64,000 nt of DNA from Nitrospira sp. UBA2082. Lineage in GTDB: Bacteria; Nitrospirota; Nitrospiria; Nitrospirales; Nitrospiraceae. How positions within the stretch are numbered: position 1 is the stretch's first letter; each line of letters begins with the position of its first letter. Of the stretch, positions 32,840 to 42,614 are shown in pieces. Under the pieces are notes generated by a model. The model saw nothing but the letters and a program-made list of their open reading frames with translations, was not told where the DNA came from and did not search any database. The position numbers were made by a program, and so were the translations under genes. The stretch covers positions 196,203 through 260,202 of the forward strand of contig DCZO01000035.1 of assembly GCA_002331335.1 (NCBI GenBank). The letters are read 5' to 3'.

Positions 32840-33550
32840 CTACTGCGGTCCGTTCAGCACCGGTGCTTTGACCACTTCGACATCCGGTGGCGCTTTAAAA
32901 TCGAACACCTCGTTCCCTAAACCTTGGTTTGGCTTCAACGCGGAGAATTCAAAGGTCGCCACGTTGCCGCTGATTTCATGCAGCGACACGGTGCGCAGAA
33001 AATAGGTTTTAGGGAAGACTTCGACGACGATCCGCTGAAGATTGCGCGTTGATTCATGCTCCTTGTCTTTCGGAAGCAGTGTGATCAGGCGAATGCCGCC
33101 GGTTCCCCGTTCTTTTCCCGTCGTCGGCTGAATGTCGAACGATTCGTCCAATTTACCCGCACCCTGTAAGAGTTCAAGAGGCGCGCTGGAGGCCGCCATC
33201 TGTGTCAACTTCCCCACCAGCACCTGCTTGTGTTCCGGCACATAAACCTTGACGTCGTCCTGCATGACGTATATTTGTTCCGTCGCCGGATCGAGATAGT
33301 CCCATCGCAGCCGTCCCGGCTTCTTGATGTACACCCGGCCGGAGGAGGTCACCGGCCGTTCAAATCCTTCGATCTTTGTCGTCTGAACGAAGTCGGCTTG
33401 CAGATCCTTGGTCTTTTCGTACCGTGCCTGGATCTGCTTCACCACATCGCGGGCCTCTTGCCAGGCCTTGTCATCACCGGAGGCGGCGCCCCCCCAGGCG
33501 ACCGTCGCACACAGCACACTGACCAGGATACCCGCCCACCGGACACTCAT
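32840..33550 (-). CDS. lolA: Outer-membrane lipoprotein carrier protein LolA
   Basis: Periplasmic chaperone that takes lipoproteins from LolCDE to the outer membrane. Of 236 residues the first 24 are a signal peptide (GILVSVLCATVAWGGAASG). The family core follows: VVKQIQARYEKTKDLQADFVQ, the YIKKPGRLRWDYLDP motif, and IYVMQDDVKVYVPEHKQV. The C-terminal region (VFPKTYFLRTVSLHEISGNV, FEFSALKPNQGL) closes the beta-barrel half. Its start overlaps the ftsK stop by 4 bp, so it is coupled to ftsK. Confidence 0.93.
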   Translation of the reverse strand: MSVRWAGILVSVLCATVAWGGAASGDDKAWQEARDVVKQIQARYEKTKDLQADFVQTTKIEGFERPVTSSGRVYIKKPGRLRWDYLDPATEQIYVMQDDVKVYVPEHKQVLVGKLTQMAASSAPLELLQGAGKLDESFDIQPTTGKERGTGGIRLITLLPKDKEHESTRNLQRIVVEVFPKTYFLRTVSLHEISGNVATFEFSALKPNQGLGNEVFDFKAPPDVEVVKAPVLNGPQ

Positions 33551-35979
33551 GCCTCCGCCGCTCCTACAGAACCCCGCCGTCCCAAGACTTCCCGACGTCC
33601 ATCCCGGCCCGCTGCACCGACGATGCCTTCCGTCTCCATTTGTTCGATCATGCGGGCGGCGCGCGGATAGCCGACCCGCAACCGGCGTTGAATCAGCGAG
33701 GCCGACGCTTGTCCGGTCGTGAGCACCAGCTCCTTCGCCTGTTCATAGACTTCGTCCTTCGCTTCCTCTTCTGCTGCTTCGTCGGCCTTGAGCAATTGCA
33801 ACTCCTGATTGTAAACCGGCATGGCCTGTTGCTTCACAAATTCGACGACCGCGCGCACGTCGTCGTCAGACACGTAGGATCCATGCAGGCGCACGAGGCG
33901 TCCTGTTCCTGAAGCAAGATAGAGCATGTCGCCTTGACCAAGCAGGGCTTCGGCGCCGTTGGCATCCAAGATCGTCCGCGAATCCGTCTTTGACGACACT
34001 TGGAAGGCGATGCGGGCCGGGAAATTCGCCTTGATCAGCCCGGTCAGCACATCAACGGAGGGCCGCTGGGTGGCCAACACAAGATGAATGCCCGAGGCCC
34101 GCGCCATTTGAGCGAGCCGGGCGATTTTGTCTTCCACGTCCTTGGGTGCCACCATCATCAAGTCCGCCAGCTCGTCGATCATCACGACAATGAACGGCAG
34201 GGGTTCCGGTGGTGTCGACTTCGGCTGCATACATCCGGGCTCGCCCTCGGCGATCGTGGTTTCACCGGCGGACAGACGTTCCTCCTCGGATAGAAACTGC
34301 ATCGGCAGTTCGGTCTGCTCGACCGTCGGCGACGGTCGCTCGGCGAAGGCTTCATGCAGACCGGCCACTTTGCGGTTGTACGCCTCGATATTCCGCACAC
34401 CGGCTTCAGCCAGCAGCTTATACCGCCGTTCCATTTCAGCCACCACCCAACCCAGTCCCTTGGCCGCCGCCTTGGCATCCGTGATGACGGGGCGGAGCAG
34501 ATGCGGGATCCCTTCGTACGATTGAAATTCCAGCATCTTCGGATCGATGAGCAGCAGCTTGACCTCGTTGGGCTTGGCGGAAAACAAGATACTCAGCAGC
34601 ATCGTATTCAAACTGACGCTCTTGCCGGCGCCCGTTGCACCGGCGACCAGCAAATGCGGCATCGTTTTGAGATCCGCCGTCACCGGTGCGCCGAAGATGT
34701 CCTTGCCCAACGCCATCGTGAGCTTCGAACGTGCCCTGCTGAACGCGCTGCTCATGACCACTTCTTTGATCGACACCGTTTCACGTGATCGATTGGGCAC
34801 CTCGATCCCCACCACTGATTTGCCGGGGAGCGGTGCCACGATGCGAAGGCTCACGGCCTTGAGCGCCAGCGCCAGGTCATCGGCAAGACTCACAATGCGG
34901 GCCACCTTGGTCCCGGGCGCCGGCTCAAACTCGTACATCGTCACCACCGGGCCGGGCCGGACTTCCGTCACTCGGCCATTGATCCCGAAACTCGCCAGTG
35001 CTTTGGATAGGACATCGGACTGGGCCTTCAACTCGTCATCCGACATGCGGCTCAACGGAGCGGACGGGTCGCTCAAAATTGTTTCAGGATCAGGAAGACT
35101 GTATTCGCCGGCTTCGACCGGCGCAGCCACGACTTCAGGCTCATTCTCTTCCTCTTCCGGCTCCACCACGACGGCTGCCGGTGGAATGGCGACGGGTTGA
35201 ATGACCGGAGCCGCCAGAGCCACTGGGACAGCCACCTCTTCCGACGGCTCGGCGATGATCTGCCCCTCGTCCGCCATACGATTGGCCTTCGGCGCTTTTG
35301 TTTTGTGGTTCTTGACCGGCTCTTCAGAAAGGGTCGCCGGACGCTCCGGCTTCATGGCGGCCATACGTTCGCGAAGCCTGATCCACCGTTCCGGAATGCG
35401 GCGGACCGCCTCACCGATTGACAGCGGGGTCGTCAGCAGCAGCGAGACAAGAAACCCCGCAATGATCAGAATATGCGCGCCGGTGCCGGCGAACACCGCC
35501 CGCAGCCCGTCTCCGACGACCTGCCCGACGACGCCTCCCGCCGCTCCCCGCGAGATCATGCCGCTCGCCAAGGTTGGAACCGCCGTCATTTCGAGATGGA
35601 GAAAGGCGCTCAGAAAGAAGACGGCGGCCAGAGAACTGCCCGCCGTCCGCAATCGAATACTGACAGGGGTTTGGGAAAAACAGCGAACTCCCAGCCGACC
35701 GAGCAAGACGGGAAACAGATAGGCCGCTCCGCCGATCGCAGAGAACAATCCTCCGCCCAAGAGCGCGCCGAACGATCCAATCAGATTGCGCGGAGGCTTC
35801 GCCGACGGAGCCCCCCCCGCCACCGTTTGCGCCTCTCCCGGCACAAAGGACAGGAGACTCAATAGCATCAGGAGACTCAGCGCGATCAAAATCACGCCGA
35901 CGACTTCCCGCTGCAGATGCGAAGGGGGAGAAGGGGCACGGCGGGCTTCGCCCCGCTTGGCCGAGGTGGTGGCAGCCAT
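33547..35979 (-). CDS. ftsK: DNA translocase FtsK
   Basis: Membrane-anchored ATP-driven DNA pump that clears chromosome ends during division. The 810-residue protein has four N-terminal membrane helices (GVILIALSLLMLLSLLSFV, FSAIGGAAYLFPVLLGRLG, AAVFFLSAFLHLEM, HILIIAGFLVSLLLT), an acidic Pro/Glu/Val linker (about 215-300), and the motor: ALGKDIFGAPVTADL, Walker A VAGATGAGKSVSLNTM, PLPFIVVMIDELADLMM as Walker B, and THLVLATQRPSVDVLTGLIK-like segment. The C-terminal winged-helix gamma domain (ASASLIQRRLRVGYPRAARM) reads KOPS sites. Linker shorter than E. coli's, typical of non-enteric FtsK. Confidence 0.95.
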   Translation of the reverse strand: MAATTSAKRGEARRAPSPPSHLQREVVGVILIALSLLMLLSLLSFVPGEAQTVAGGAPSAKPPRNLIGSFGALLGGGLFSAIGGAAYLFPVLLGRLGVRCFSQTPVSIRLRTAGSSLAAVFFLSAFLHLEMTAVPTLASGMISRGAAGGVVGQVVGDGLRAVFAGTGAHILIIAGFLVSLLLTTPLSIGEAVRRIPERWIRLRERMAAMKPERPATLSEEPVKNHKTKAPKANRMADEGQIIAEPSEEVAVPVALAAPVIQPVAIPPAAVVVEPEEEENEPEVVAAPVEAGEYSLPDPETILSDPSAPLSRMSDDELKAQSDVLSKALASFGINGRVTEVRPGPVVTMYEFEPAPGTKVARIVSLADDLALALKAVSLRIVAPLPGKSVVGIEVPNRSRETVSIKEVVMSSAFSRARSKLTMALGKDIFGAPVTADLKTMPHLLVAGATGAGKSVSLNTMLLSILFSAKPNEVKLLLIDPKMLEFQSYEGIPHLLRPVITDAKAAAKGLGWVVAEMERRYKLLAEAGVRNIEAYNRKVAGLHEAFAERPSPTVEQTELPMQFLSEEERLSAGETTIAEGEPGCMQPKSTPPEPLPFIVVMIDELADLMMVAPKDVEDKIARLAQMARASGIHLVLATQRPSVDVLTGLIKANFPARIAFQVSSKTDSRTILDANGAEALLGQGDMLYLASGTGRLVRLHGSYVSDDDVRAVVEFVKQQAMPVYNQELQLLKADEAAEEEAKDEVYEQAKELVLTTGQASASLIQRRLRVGYPRAARMIEQMETEGIVGAAGRDGRREVLGRRGSVGAAEA

Positions 35980-36062
35980 GGCGCGGATGCTAACACAGGG
36001 GGCAGGTCATTTCAAACGAAGGGACGGAAACCCAATGACTGAACTCAGCGGTCCAAGGAGGC

Positions 36063-36734
36063 TTAGACGGATTGTGTCGGCGTGGTATGACGGATGATTT
36101 TGCCTTCGACGAGATAGACCACCAGCTCGGCGATGTTGGTAGCATGATCAGCGATTCGTTCGAGATATTTGGCGATGAAACTCAATCGGATGGCGCGGGT
36201 CGTCGTGTGGGGATCCTCAATCATGTACGACAAGAGCTCGCGAAAAATCTGTTCCATCAGATCATCGACCAGATCGTCGTTCGCGAGCACCTTCCTCGCA
36301 AGCGTGGAGTCATCTTTCACGAACGCATCGATGCTTTCCTTGACCATGGTCCGGGCAATACTGCCCATCCGCGGAATATCGATGTAGGGTTTCAACTGCG
36401 GCTCTTCGTTCAGCTCGAGTGTCCGCTCGCAGACATTTTCAGCCAGATCGCTGATGCGCTCGAGCTCTGTGGAGATTTTCATGGCGGTGGTCACCAGCCG
36501 CAGATCCCGTGCGGCCGGCTGATGGAGGGCGAGCAATCGGAGGCATTCTTCGTCGATCTCCACATCAAGGGCGTTGACCTTATGATCCCGCTCGATGACC
36601 TGCCGGGCCTGGTCCGAATTGCGATTGGTGAGCGCCGAAAGCGCCTGGTCAATCTGGTCCTCCGCCAGGCTGGCCATGCGTACCAGTGTGGCCTTCAATT
36701 CAGCCAGTTCTTCGTCAAAATGGCGCAGAGACAT
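36063..36734 (-). CDS. phoU: Phosphate-transport regulator PhoU
   Basis: Cytoplasmic regulator that links the Pst transporter to the Pho sensor kinase and damps phosphate uptake. A 223-residue all-helical protein made of two PhoU repeats, each with the metal-binding E/DxxxD pattern: VNALDVEIDEECLRLLALHQPAARDLR in the first half and RAIRLSFIAKYLERIADHATNIAE in the second. It is last in the pst cluster, 2 bp after pstB. No phoB/phoR gene is in the window. Confidence 0.94.
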   Translation of the reverse strand: MSLRHFDEELAELKATLVRMASLAEDQIDQALSALTNRNSDQARQVIERDHKVNALDVEIDEECLRLLALHQPAARDLRLVTTAMKISTELERISDLAENVCERTLELNEEPQLKPYIDIPRMGSIARTMVKESIDAFVKDDSTLARKVLANDDLVDDLMEQIFRELLSYMIEDPHTTTRAIRLSFIAKYLERIADHATNIAELVVYLVEGKIIRHTTPTQSV

Positions 36735-36736
36735 GC

Positions 36737-37612
36737 TCAGCCGAATCGTCCCGTAATGTAGTCTTCGGTCTGTTTTTGAGTGGGCGCGGTAAACAGCTGT
36801 TTCGTGAGACCGAACTCCACCAGTTGGCCCATATACATGAACGCCGTCCAGTCGGACACCCGTGCCGCCTGTTGCATGTTATGGGTGACGATGACGATGG
36901 TCAACTCTTTCTTCAATGTAAACAACAGTTCTTCGATTCTCCCCGTGGCAATCGGGTCCAGCGCGGAACAGGGTTCATCCATCAAGAGCACGTCTGGTTT
37001 GACGGCCAACGCCCGCGCAATACACAGCCGTTGCTGTTGCCCCCCGGACAAGCCCAAGGCGCTCTTGTGCAGCCGATCCTTGACTTCCTCCCACAGGCCG
37101 GCGCCTTGAAGGCTGTGTTCGACAATACCGTCCAACACCGTTCGCTGTTTGATCCCCTGCAACCGCGGACCGTAGGCGACGTTTTCATAAATAGACTTGG
37201 GGAAGGGGTTGGATTTCTGAAACACCATCCCGACCCGTTTGCGAAGATGCGTGATATCGATGGCGGGACTGAAAATATCTTGATTGTCCAGGAGGATATC
37301 CCCCTCATGCCGGGCGCCCTCGATCAGGTCGTTGAGCCGGTTCATGCAGCGCAATAGCGTGGACTTCCCGCAGCCGGACGGGCCGATGAAGGCGGTTACC
37401 TGGTGTTCGGGAATGTCGACGTCGATCTTGAACAGCGCTTGCGTCGGCCCGTAGAAAAAGCTGAAGCTCTGAACAAGCAGTTTCGATTTGGCGGGCGCAC
37501 TGTCGTGATGCGGCGCCGCGGAGTATCCCTTTTCATCGCCCTGCATCGTCATGAGAGACGGCATGATGAGCGGAAGGCTGCCAGTCATGGTTCTAAACTG
37601 CCGATCCAGCAT
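36737..37612 (-). CDS. pstB: Phosphate ABC transporter ATP-binding protein PstB
   Basis: ATPase driving inorganic phosphate import. The 291-residue protein has Walker A FIGPSGCGKSTLLRCMNRLNDL, signature LSGGQQQRLCIARAL, Walker B VLLMDEPCSALDP and the H-loop THNMQQAARVSD. The first 40 residues are an extension; the ATG at 37612 overlaps the pstA end by 20 bp and follows GAGGAAG, so coupling is likely. Later ATGs (for example at MQGDEKG) cannot be excluded. Confidence 0.94.
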   Translation of the reverse strand: MLDRQFRTMTGSLPLIMPSLMTMQGDEKGYSAAPHHDSAPAKSKLLVQSFSFFYGPTQALFKIDVDIPEHQVTAFIGPSGCGKSTLLRCMNRLNDLIEGARHEGDILLDNQDIFSPAIDITHLRKRVGMVFQKSNPFPKSIYENVAYGPRLQGIKQRTVLDGIVEHSLQGAGLWEEVKDRLHKSALGLSGGQQQRLCIARALAVKPDVLLMDEPCSALDPIATGRIEELLFTLKKELTIVIVTHNMQQAARVSDWTAFMYMGQLVEFGLTKQLFTAPTQKQTEDYITGRFG

Positions 37613-39008
37613 ATTTCTTCCTCATCCGATTTCGCAGCAGGATGCCCGTCAGATTAAGCGCCACCACTACAAGAATCAAGACCAGAGTTGTCACATACAC
37701 CATCGGTTTGGCGGCCTCCACGTTCGGCGATTGGAAACCCACGTCGTAAATGTGAAAGCCTAAATGCATGAACTTTCGGTCTAAATGCAGAAAGGGCCAC
37801 GTCCCGTCGATCGGCATGGCAGGCGCGAGCTTCACCACGCCGGTCAACATCAACGGCGCCACCTCTCCGGCGGCACGCGCCATGGCGAGGATGAGCCCGG
37901 TCAGAATGCCCGGGAGCGCTGCCGGCAACACCACCTGCCAAATCGTCTCCCATTTAGTGGCGCCCAAGCCGATCGACCCCTCGCGGTATTCTCGCGGCAC
38001 GGCAGCCAACCCCTCTTCGGTCGCCACGATGACGACGGGAACGGTCAGGAGCGCCAAGGTCAATGATGCCCAGAGAATGCCTCCTGTACCGAAGGTGGGC
38101 GTCGGCAATCGATCAGAAAACCACAGGGCATCGATCGAACCGCCGAGCCCGTAGACAAAGAACCCCAACCCAAACACGCCAAAGACGATTGAGGGAACCC
38201 CCGCCAGGTTGTTCACCGCAATGCGCACCATTCTCACGATGATTCCTTGACGCGCATACTCCCGAAGATACAGCGCGCCGATGACGCCGAAGGGGGTCAC
38301 AACGACGCTCATGATGATCACCATCATCACGGTGCCGAAAATGGCCGGGAAGATCCCACCCTCCGTGTTGGCTTCTCGCGGCTCCGTGGTCAGAACCGTC
38401 CAAACATTGCCGACATACACCCAGGTCTTTTCCAAGACTGAAAGACCGTTGGGACGAAAGACCCGCATGATTTGGCCAAATGAAATGGACTTTTCTTTTC
38501 CATTGGCATCGACGGCAAGGACCCTATACGGACTTTCTCCCTCACTCGAGCGCGCGTCCCGCAGGAGGACCGGCAAGGCTTGCCACACCGCATCAGGACC
38601 TTCGGCCACGACCTGGTCTTCCTTGACGAGCGTCTGCAGGCGCCCGTAGAAATTCCCCCATTCGCGCCGCTCCACCAACACGAGATCAGATGGCCTGGCC
38701 TGCTCGATGATCTGATCCGTGTTGATCCAGCGGTAGTCCAGTCCGTACAGATCGCGATTGCCGATCTTCATCCTGATGCGCGGAATCCCTTTCGGACCGA
38801 CTTCCTCGCCAGCTAACTGGCCGATCACATGCTTTCCATCCTTCAGGGTCAATTCTACGAGGTCAGCCGGCCAGAAATACCCGAATCCGTTGAGGAGGAT
38901 CAGAACCAGCAGCCCCCCGATCATGAGAAGCGACAGGGAAAGACCCGCGCCGCAGCTCCAAATAAAAAGCTCGCCGCTGCCGAAGAAATACTTCATCCAC
39001 CGTTTCAT
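37593..39008 (-). CDS. pstA: Phosphate ABC transporter permease PstA
   Basis: Inner-membrane permease. The last 270 residues are a normal PstA (TVMMVIIMSVVVTPFGVIGAL, then EYARQGIIVRMVRIAVNNLA, FGLGFFVYGLGG and the EAA loop EEGLAAVPREYREGSIGLGATKW). The first 190 residues add one helix (LFIWSCGAGLSLSLLMIGGLL) and a periplasmic domain not in E. coli PstA, giving 471 residues. Such enlarged PstA proteins usually go with enlarged PstC, as here. Gap to pstC is 56 bp. Confidence 0.92.
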   Translation of the reverse strand: MKRWMKYFFGSGELFIWSCGAGLSLSLLMIGGLLVLILLNGFGYFWPADLVELTLKDGKHVIGQLAGEEVGPKGIPRIRMKIGNRDLYGLDYRWINTDQIIEQARPSDLVLVERREWGNFYGRLQTLVKEDQVVAEGPDAVWQALPVLLRDARSSEGESPYRVLAVDANGKEKSISFGQIMRVFRPNGLSVLEKTWVYVGNVWTVLTTEPREANTEGGIFPAIFGTVMMVIIMSVVVTPFGVIGALYLREYARQGIIVRMVRIAVNNLAGVPSIVFGVFGLGFFVYGLGGSIDALWFSDRLPTPTFGTGGILWASLTLALLTVPVVIVATEEGLAAVPREYREGSIGLGATKWETIWQVVLPAALPGILTGLILAMARAAGEVAPLMLTGVVKLAPAMPIDGTWPFLHLDRKFMHLGFHIYDVGFQSPNVEAAKPMVYVTTLVLILVVVALNLTGILLRNRMRKKYAGSAV

Positions 39009-39064
39009 CGGACCGCTTTCTTTCTGCCCTTTGAGGGCACTGCCCCTCGCAAGTCCAGCTCGGA

Positions 39065-41386
39065 CTAAAATTGGCTGTATTTCGCCCGCAGCCTCTGCCG
39101 GATGATTTCCGCTGCCGTATTGAGGGCAAACGTCGCCATAAAGAGGAGCAACCCCGCCAGGAAGAGTGTGCGATACAGCGTCCCGCCATGCGGGGCCTCA
39201 GGAATTTCCACCGCAATATTTGCGGACAGTGTTCGAAACCCGTTGAACAGGCTCCAGTCCATGATCGGAGTATTACCGGTGGCCATCAGGACGATCATGG
39301 TCTCTCCAACGGCCCGCCCCAGACCGATCATCAGCGCGGAAAAGATGCCCGGGCTGGCGGAGATGAGGACGAGATGCGCGAGGGTCTGCCACCTGGTGGC
39401 GCCGAGCGCCAGAGAACCGGCGATGAGATTCTTCGGGACGTTCGAAAGGGCCTCTTCCGAAATGCTGTAGATGATGGGAATGATGGCAAACCCCATGGCC
39501 ACGCCGACGACGAGGGCATTTCGCTGGTCGTATTTCAGGCCGAGATGCGCTTCCAGCCACGGCTTATAGTGGCCGTCAAACAAAACCGATTCCCACCACG
39601 TGTTGGTCCCGAGACACCACCAGATCACGGCGATGATGATCGGCATCAACAACAAGGCTTCGACACCAGGCCGAATCCGATGCCGGAAGGAGCTCGGCAG
39701 CATGAGAAACAGTGCGGCAGAGACGCCGATGGCCAGAGGGAGCACGAGCATCATTGCCGTGATGGCGGGAAAGTTCCGTTCCAGCACCGGCGCGAACCAG
39801 AGCCCGGCCAAAAATCCAAGAACCACGGTGGGCAGCGCCGCCATGATTTCAATCGTGGGCTTAATCTTGGCCCGAAGATCGGGATGCATGAACATCGCAG
39901 TGTAAATCGCGCCTAATACCGCGAGGGGAACGGCGAGTAGTATTGCGTAGAAGGTGCCTTTAATGGTCCCGAAGATCAGTGGGGTCAAGCTGAACTTGGG
40001 TTCAAAATCATCGGATCCGCTTGAGGATTGCCACACGAGCGCCGGTTGATCATAGCCCTCGTACCAGACCGGAGAGAACAACGCCGCCCACGTAATCTCC
40101 GGATACGGATTCGCAATCTGGTAATGGACCAGTCGGTGATCCTCGGTCAAGCCGACCAGGCCATCGGCTTTCGGGGAAAAATACGTGCTGCGAAGCGCCC
40201 CCTGTTGGGGTGCGAGCGTCAGCAACGTCTGTTCAGACGTTGAGTGGTGCAATCGAATTTCTCCTCCGGCATCGGCGGTGAGAAACCCCTTATCCCGCTG
40301 GGAAATCGTAATGTCGGTGACCGCATGCTGATGAGGGCTAAACTGATGGATACGCGTCATATGGGTCGTATTGGTCGCAGCATGTTCCCGCACAGGCATC
40401 CACACGGCAATCTGCCCGGACGCACCACCGACCACAAGACTCCGGTCACCCATCAAATAGGCCAACGAGGTAATCGCCTCGCTGCGTTCAGCAGCCTGAG
40501 TGATCTCAGTCAGCCCGGGTGCTGCCGGCTCCCGGAGGTCGAAATGGTAGACCTTGCCCGTTTCCGTTCCGACGGCAAGAAGCCCCGCCCGACTCCCGAG
40601 CGTGAGCGCCGTGATCCGGCCTGGAATATGTGGCGTTAGATCCACCTGCGTGCTTGAGGCATCGGCGGTTCCATCTGGACGTGATGTGCGCCGGCTCGTC
40701 GTCAACCAGAGATGCTGGTCTTGAAGCAGCGCGGCAATCCGAGCTTCGGAGTCCGTGCTCTGATACGCCATTCTTGCGATGGGTTGCGGAGTTGGTGCGG
40801 CGGCCATCGGGGTCCCGACTGAAACGGACGGAGCAATCGAGCGTTCGTTCCCTTGGAAGTCCTGCGTGAATTCGATCGTCACAGGGATGACGCGTCCGTC
40901 TGCCGTCCCCATGGCGAGAGAGTGCCCCTTCCCCAGAGCACGAGCGACAGCCGTCACCGATCCCTCTGGTATCAACCGACGCGGAGGGATCGGTGACGTC
41001 AAGGGGGTGGAACCCGGTAAGAAAACAAATTCGAGGGAATCACCTCGTAACACATAGGCAAGTTCTTGGTATTCATCGACTCCGACGAGCGCGGCAGAAG
41101 ACGGACGCTCCGCCGCTGAGAGCGGAATTGGCTCCGTAGAAGCTGCCTGGGTCGGCACGAAAAGCGGGACGACTTCCTTGACGAGGAAGATGCACATCCA
41201 CAGAATGCACAGAATAATGCCGATGCCGCCGGTTTTGATGATGGCGCTGGTGAGCCAATCTGTGATGGATCGGATTTGGCGGCGACTAAGCAAACCGGCG
41301 GCACTGGCCGGAGTCGCAAATGGACCCCGGCCTGCTGGCGGCTCTTCCTGGGCAGCGGGTATCGGAGTGAATGGCGGCACGTTCAT
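39065..41386 (-). CDS. pstC: Phosphate ABC transporter permease PstC with beta-propeller-like domain
   Basis: A 773-residue permease, more than twice the size of E. coli PstC. After one membrane helix (GIGIILCILWMCIFLVKEVV, about 55) comes a periplasmic domain of about 380 residues with WD40-like repeats, for example LGSRAGLLAVGTETGKVYHF, MGDRSLVVGGASGQIAVWMP and KGFLTADAGGEIRLHH. The C-terminal 310 residues are the permease (GTFYAILLAVPLAVLGAIYT, GLGRAVGETMIVLMATGN, EEALSNVPKNLIAGSLALGA). The extra domain may sense or bind the substrate-binding protein; this is inference. The type is known as COG4590. Confidence 0.9.
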   Translation of the reverse strand: MNVPPFTPIPAAQEEPPAGRGPFATPASAAGLLSRRQIRSITDWLTSAIIKTGGIGIILCILWMCIFLVKEVVPLFVPTQAASTEPIPLSAAERPSSAALVGVDEYQELAYVLRGDSLEFVFLPGSTPLTSPIPPRRLIPEGSVTAVARALGKGHSLAMGTADGRVIPVTIEFTQDFQGNERSIAPSVSVGTPMAAAPTPQPIARMAYQSTDSEARIAALLQDQHLWLTTSRRTSRPDGTADASSTQVDLTPHIPGRITALTLGSRAGLLAVGTETGKVYHFDLREPAAPGLTEITQAAERSEAITSLAYLMGDRSLVVGGASGQIAVWMPVREHAATNTTHMTRIHQFSPHQHAVTDITISQRDKGFLTADAGGEIRLHHSTSEQTLLTLAPQQGALRSTYFSPKADGLVGLTEDHRLVHYQIANPYPEITWAALFSPVWYEGYDQPALVWQSSSGSDDFEPKFSLTPLIFGTIKGTFYAILLAVPLAVLGAIYTAMFMHPDLRAKIKPTIEIMAALPTVVLGFLAGLWFAPVLERNFPAITAMMLVLPLAIGVSAALFLMLPSSFRHRIRPGVEALLLMPIIIAVIWWCLGTNTWWESVLFDGHYKPWLEAHLGLKYDQRNALVVGVAMGFAIIPIIYSISEEALSNVPKNLIAGSLALGATRWQTLAHLVLISASPGIFSALMIGLGRAVGETMIVLMATGNTPIMDWSLFNGFRTLSANIAVEIPEAPHGGTLYRTLFLAGLLLFMATFALNTAAEIIRQRLRAKYSQF

Positions 41387-41441
41387 GCTCTAACCATAGG
41401 GGCTCTCTCCGACATTGCCGCATCGCCATCAGACTCGAAAC

Positions 41442-42434
41442 TTATTCGAGCTTCGGTAGTTCCTTTTCGATCACGCTCTGCGGGAGAGGGAAGAATCCGT
41501 CCTTAATCACGATGGCTTGCCCTTCTTTGCTATAAATAAACTTGATGAACTCCTTCACAAGCGGATCGAGAGGCTTGTTCGGCGCTTTGTTGACGTAGAT
41601 CAGCAAATGCCGCCAGAGCGGATAAGACCCGTTCATGGCATTGGTCTGCGTGGGAGCGACGAAGGGCGCTCCTTCCTTTTCAGCCAATGGAAGGGCTCGC
41701 ACCCCGGACGTCATATAGCCGATACCACTGTAGCCGATACCAGCCTGATCTTCCGTGACACCCTGCACCACGGAGGCAGAGCCTGGCTGCTCTTTCACTT
41801 CATCTTTGAAGTCGCCGTTCTTGAGCGCAAACTCCTTGAAAAATCCGTATGTGCCGGATGCCGAGTTTCGGCCGTAGATGCTGATCGGAGATGCCGCCAC
41901 TTCGCCTGTCACCCCCAACTGATCCCACCGTTCGAGGGTTTGCTGTGCACCAAATCGGCGGGTTTTCGAAAAGATCGCATCAACCTGCGCCATCGTGAGG
42001 CCCGGGACAGTGTTGTCCTTATTGACATAGACGGCCAGCGCATCAATGGCGACCGAAAACGCGGTCGGCTTATATCGGAATTTTCTTTCGAAGGCATCAA
42101 GCTCGGTATTTTTCATTGTTCGAGACATCGGTCCCAGTTGCGCCGTGCCTTCGATCAAAGCAGGAGGCGCAGTACTTGAGCCTTTGCCTTCGATCTGAAT
42201 TTTGACGCTTGGGTATTGTTTGCGAAACCCTTCGGCCCACAGCGTCATGAGATTATTGAGTGTGTCTGACCCGATGCTGTTCACATTGCCGGATACCCCG
42301 GTGACCTTGACGTAGCCTTTCAAGGCCGGATCCAGCACGATGACATCATCGGCATAGACCGATGGGAGCGCCATACCAAGAGCTCCGGCGAGAACAACAC
42401 AGAATAGCCCATGCCTGACAGCGAAATTTTTCAT
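41442..42434 (-). CDS. pstS: Phosphate-binding periplasmic protein PstS
   Basis: Catches phosphate in the periplasm and hands it to PstC/PstA. Of 330 residues the first 23 are a signal peptide (GLFCVVLAGALGMALPSVYA). Binding loops: VNSIGSDTLNNLMTLWAEGF, EGKGSSTAPPALIEGTAQLG (Ser-rich anion loop), and SPISIYGRNSASGTYGFFKE. The ATG at 42434 follows AAAGGA at a good distance; the longer frame to 42455 is not needed. A PHO box with four 11-bp repeats lies 54-97 bp upstream. Confidence 0.94.
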   Translation of the reverse strand: MKNFAVRHGLFCVVLAGALGMALPSVYADDVIVLDPALKGYVKVTGVSGNVNSIGSDTLNNLMTLWAEGFRKQYPSVKIQIEGKGSSTAPPALIEGTAQLGPMSRTMKNTELDAFERKFRYKPTAFSVAIDALAVYVNKDNTVPGLTMAQVDAIFSKTRRFGAQQTLERWDQLGVTGEVAASPISIYGRNSASGTYGFFKEFALKNGDFKDEVKEQPGSASVVQGVTEDQAGIGYSGIGYMTSGVRALPLAEKEGAPFVAPTQTNAMNGSYPLWRHLLIYVNKAPNKPLDPLVKEFIKFIYSKEGQAIVIKDGFFPLPQSVIEKELPKLE

Positions 42435-42487
42435 AACTCGTCCTTTCGTAGTCATCGAGTCTGATAATCTCTTGTATATTCTAATAT

Positions 42488-42531
42488 TGGTGTATTACCG
42501 GGTGATTACACGAATGTTACAGGCGTGTTAC
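42488..42531 (-). promoter_or_regulatory. PHO box (four 11-bp direct repeats) upstream of pstS
   Basis: On the minus strand four units follow without a gap: GTAACACGCCT, GTAACATTCGT, GTAATCACCCG, GTAATACACCA. The 11-bp period and GTAACA/GTAATA core match PhoB-type sites (7-bp half-site plus 4-bp spacer). It ends 54 bp before the pstS start, next to an AT-rich stretch that suits a promoter. Confidence 0.82.
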
Positions 42532-42566
42532 GTGGCGGCATTTCCCTCTAAAATCCGCTTGTTTTT

Positions 42567-42597
42567 AACGGGGGTAGGCGCTTCGCCTACCCCCGTT
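42567..42597. terminator. Strong hairpin between porin and pstS genes
   Basis: Perfect 14-bp arms AACGGGGGTAGGCG and CGCCTACCCCCGTT around a 3-nt loop. It lies 18 bp past the porin stop. The T-run is on the wrong side for the minus strand, so termination or mRNA-end protection is inferred only from place and strength. Confidence 0.6.
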
Positions 42598-42614
42598 CCA
42601 GTGAATTCCCATCG

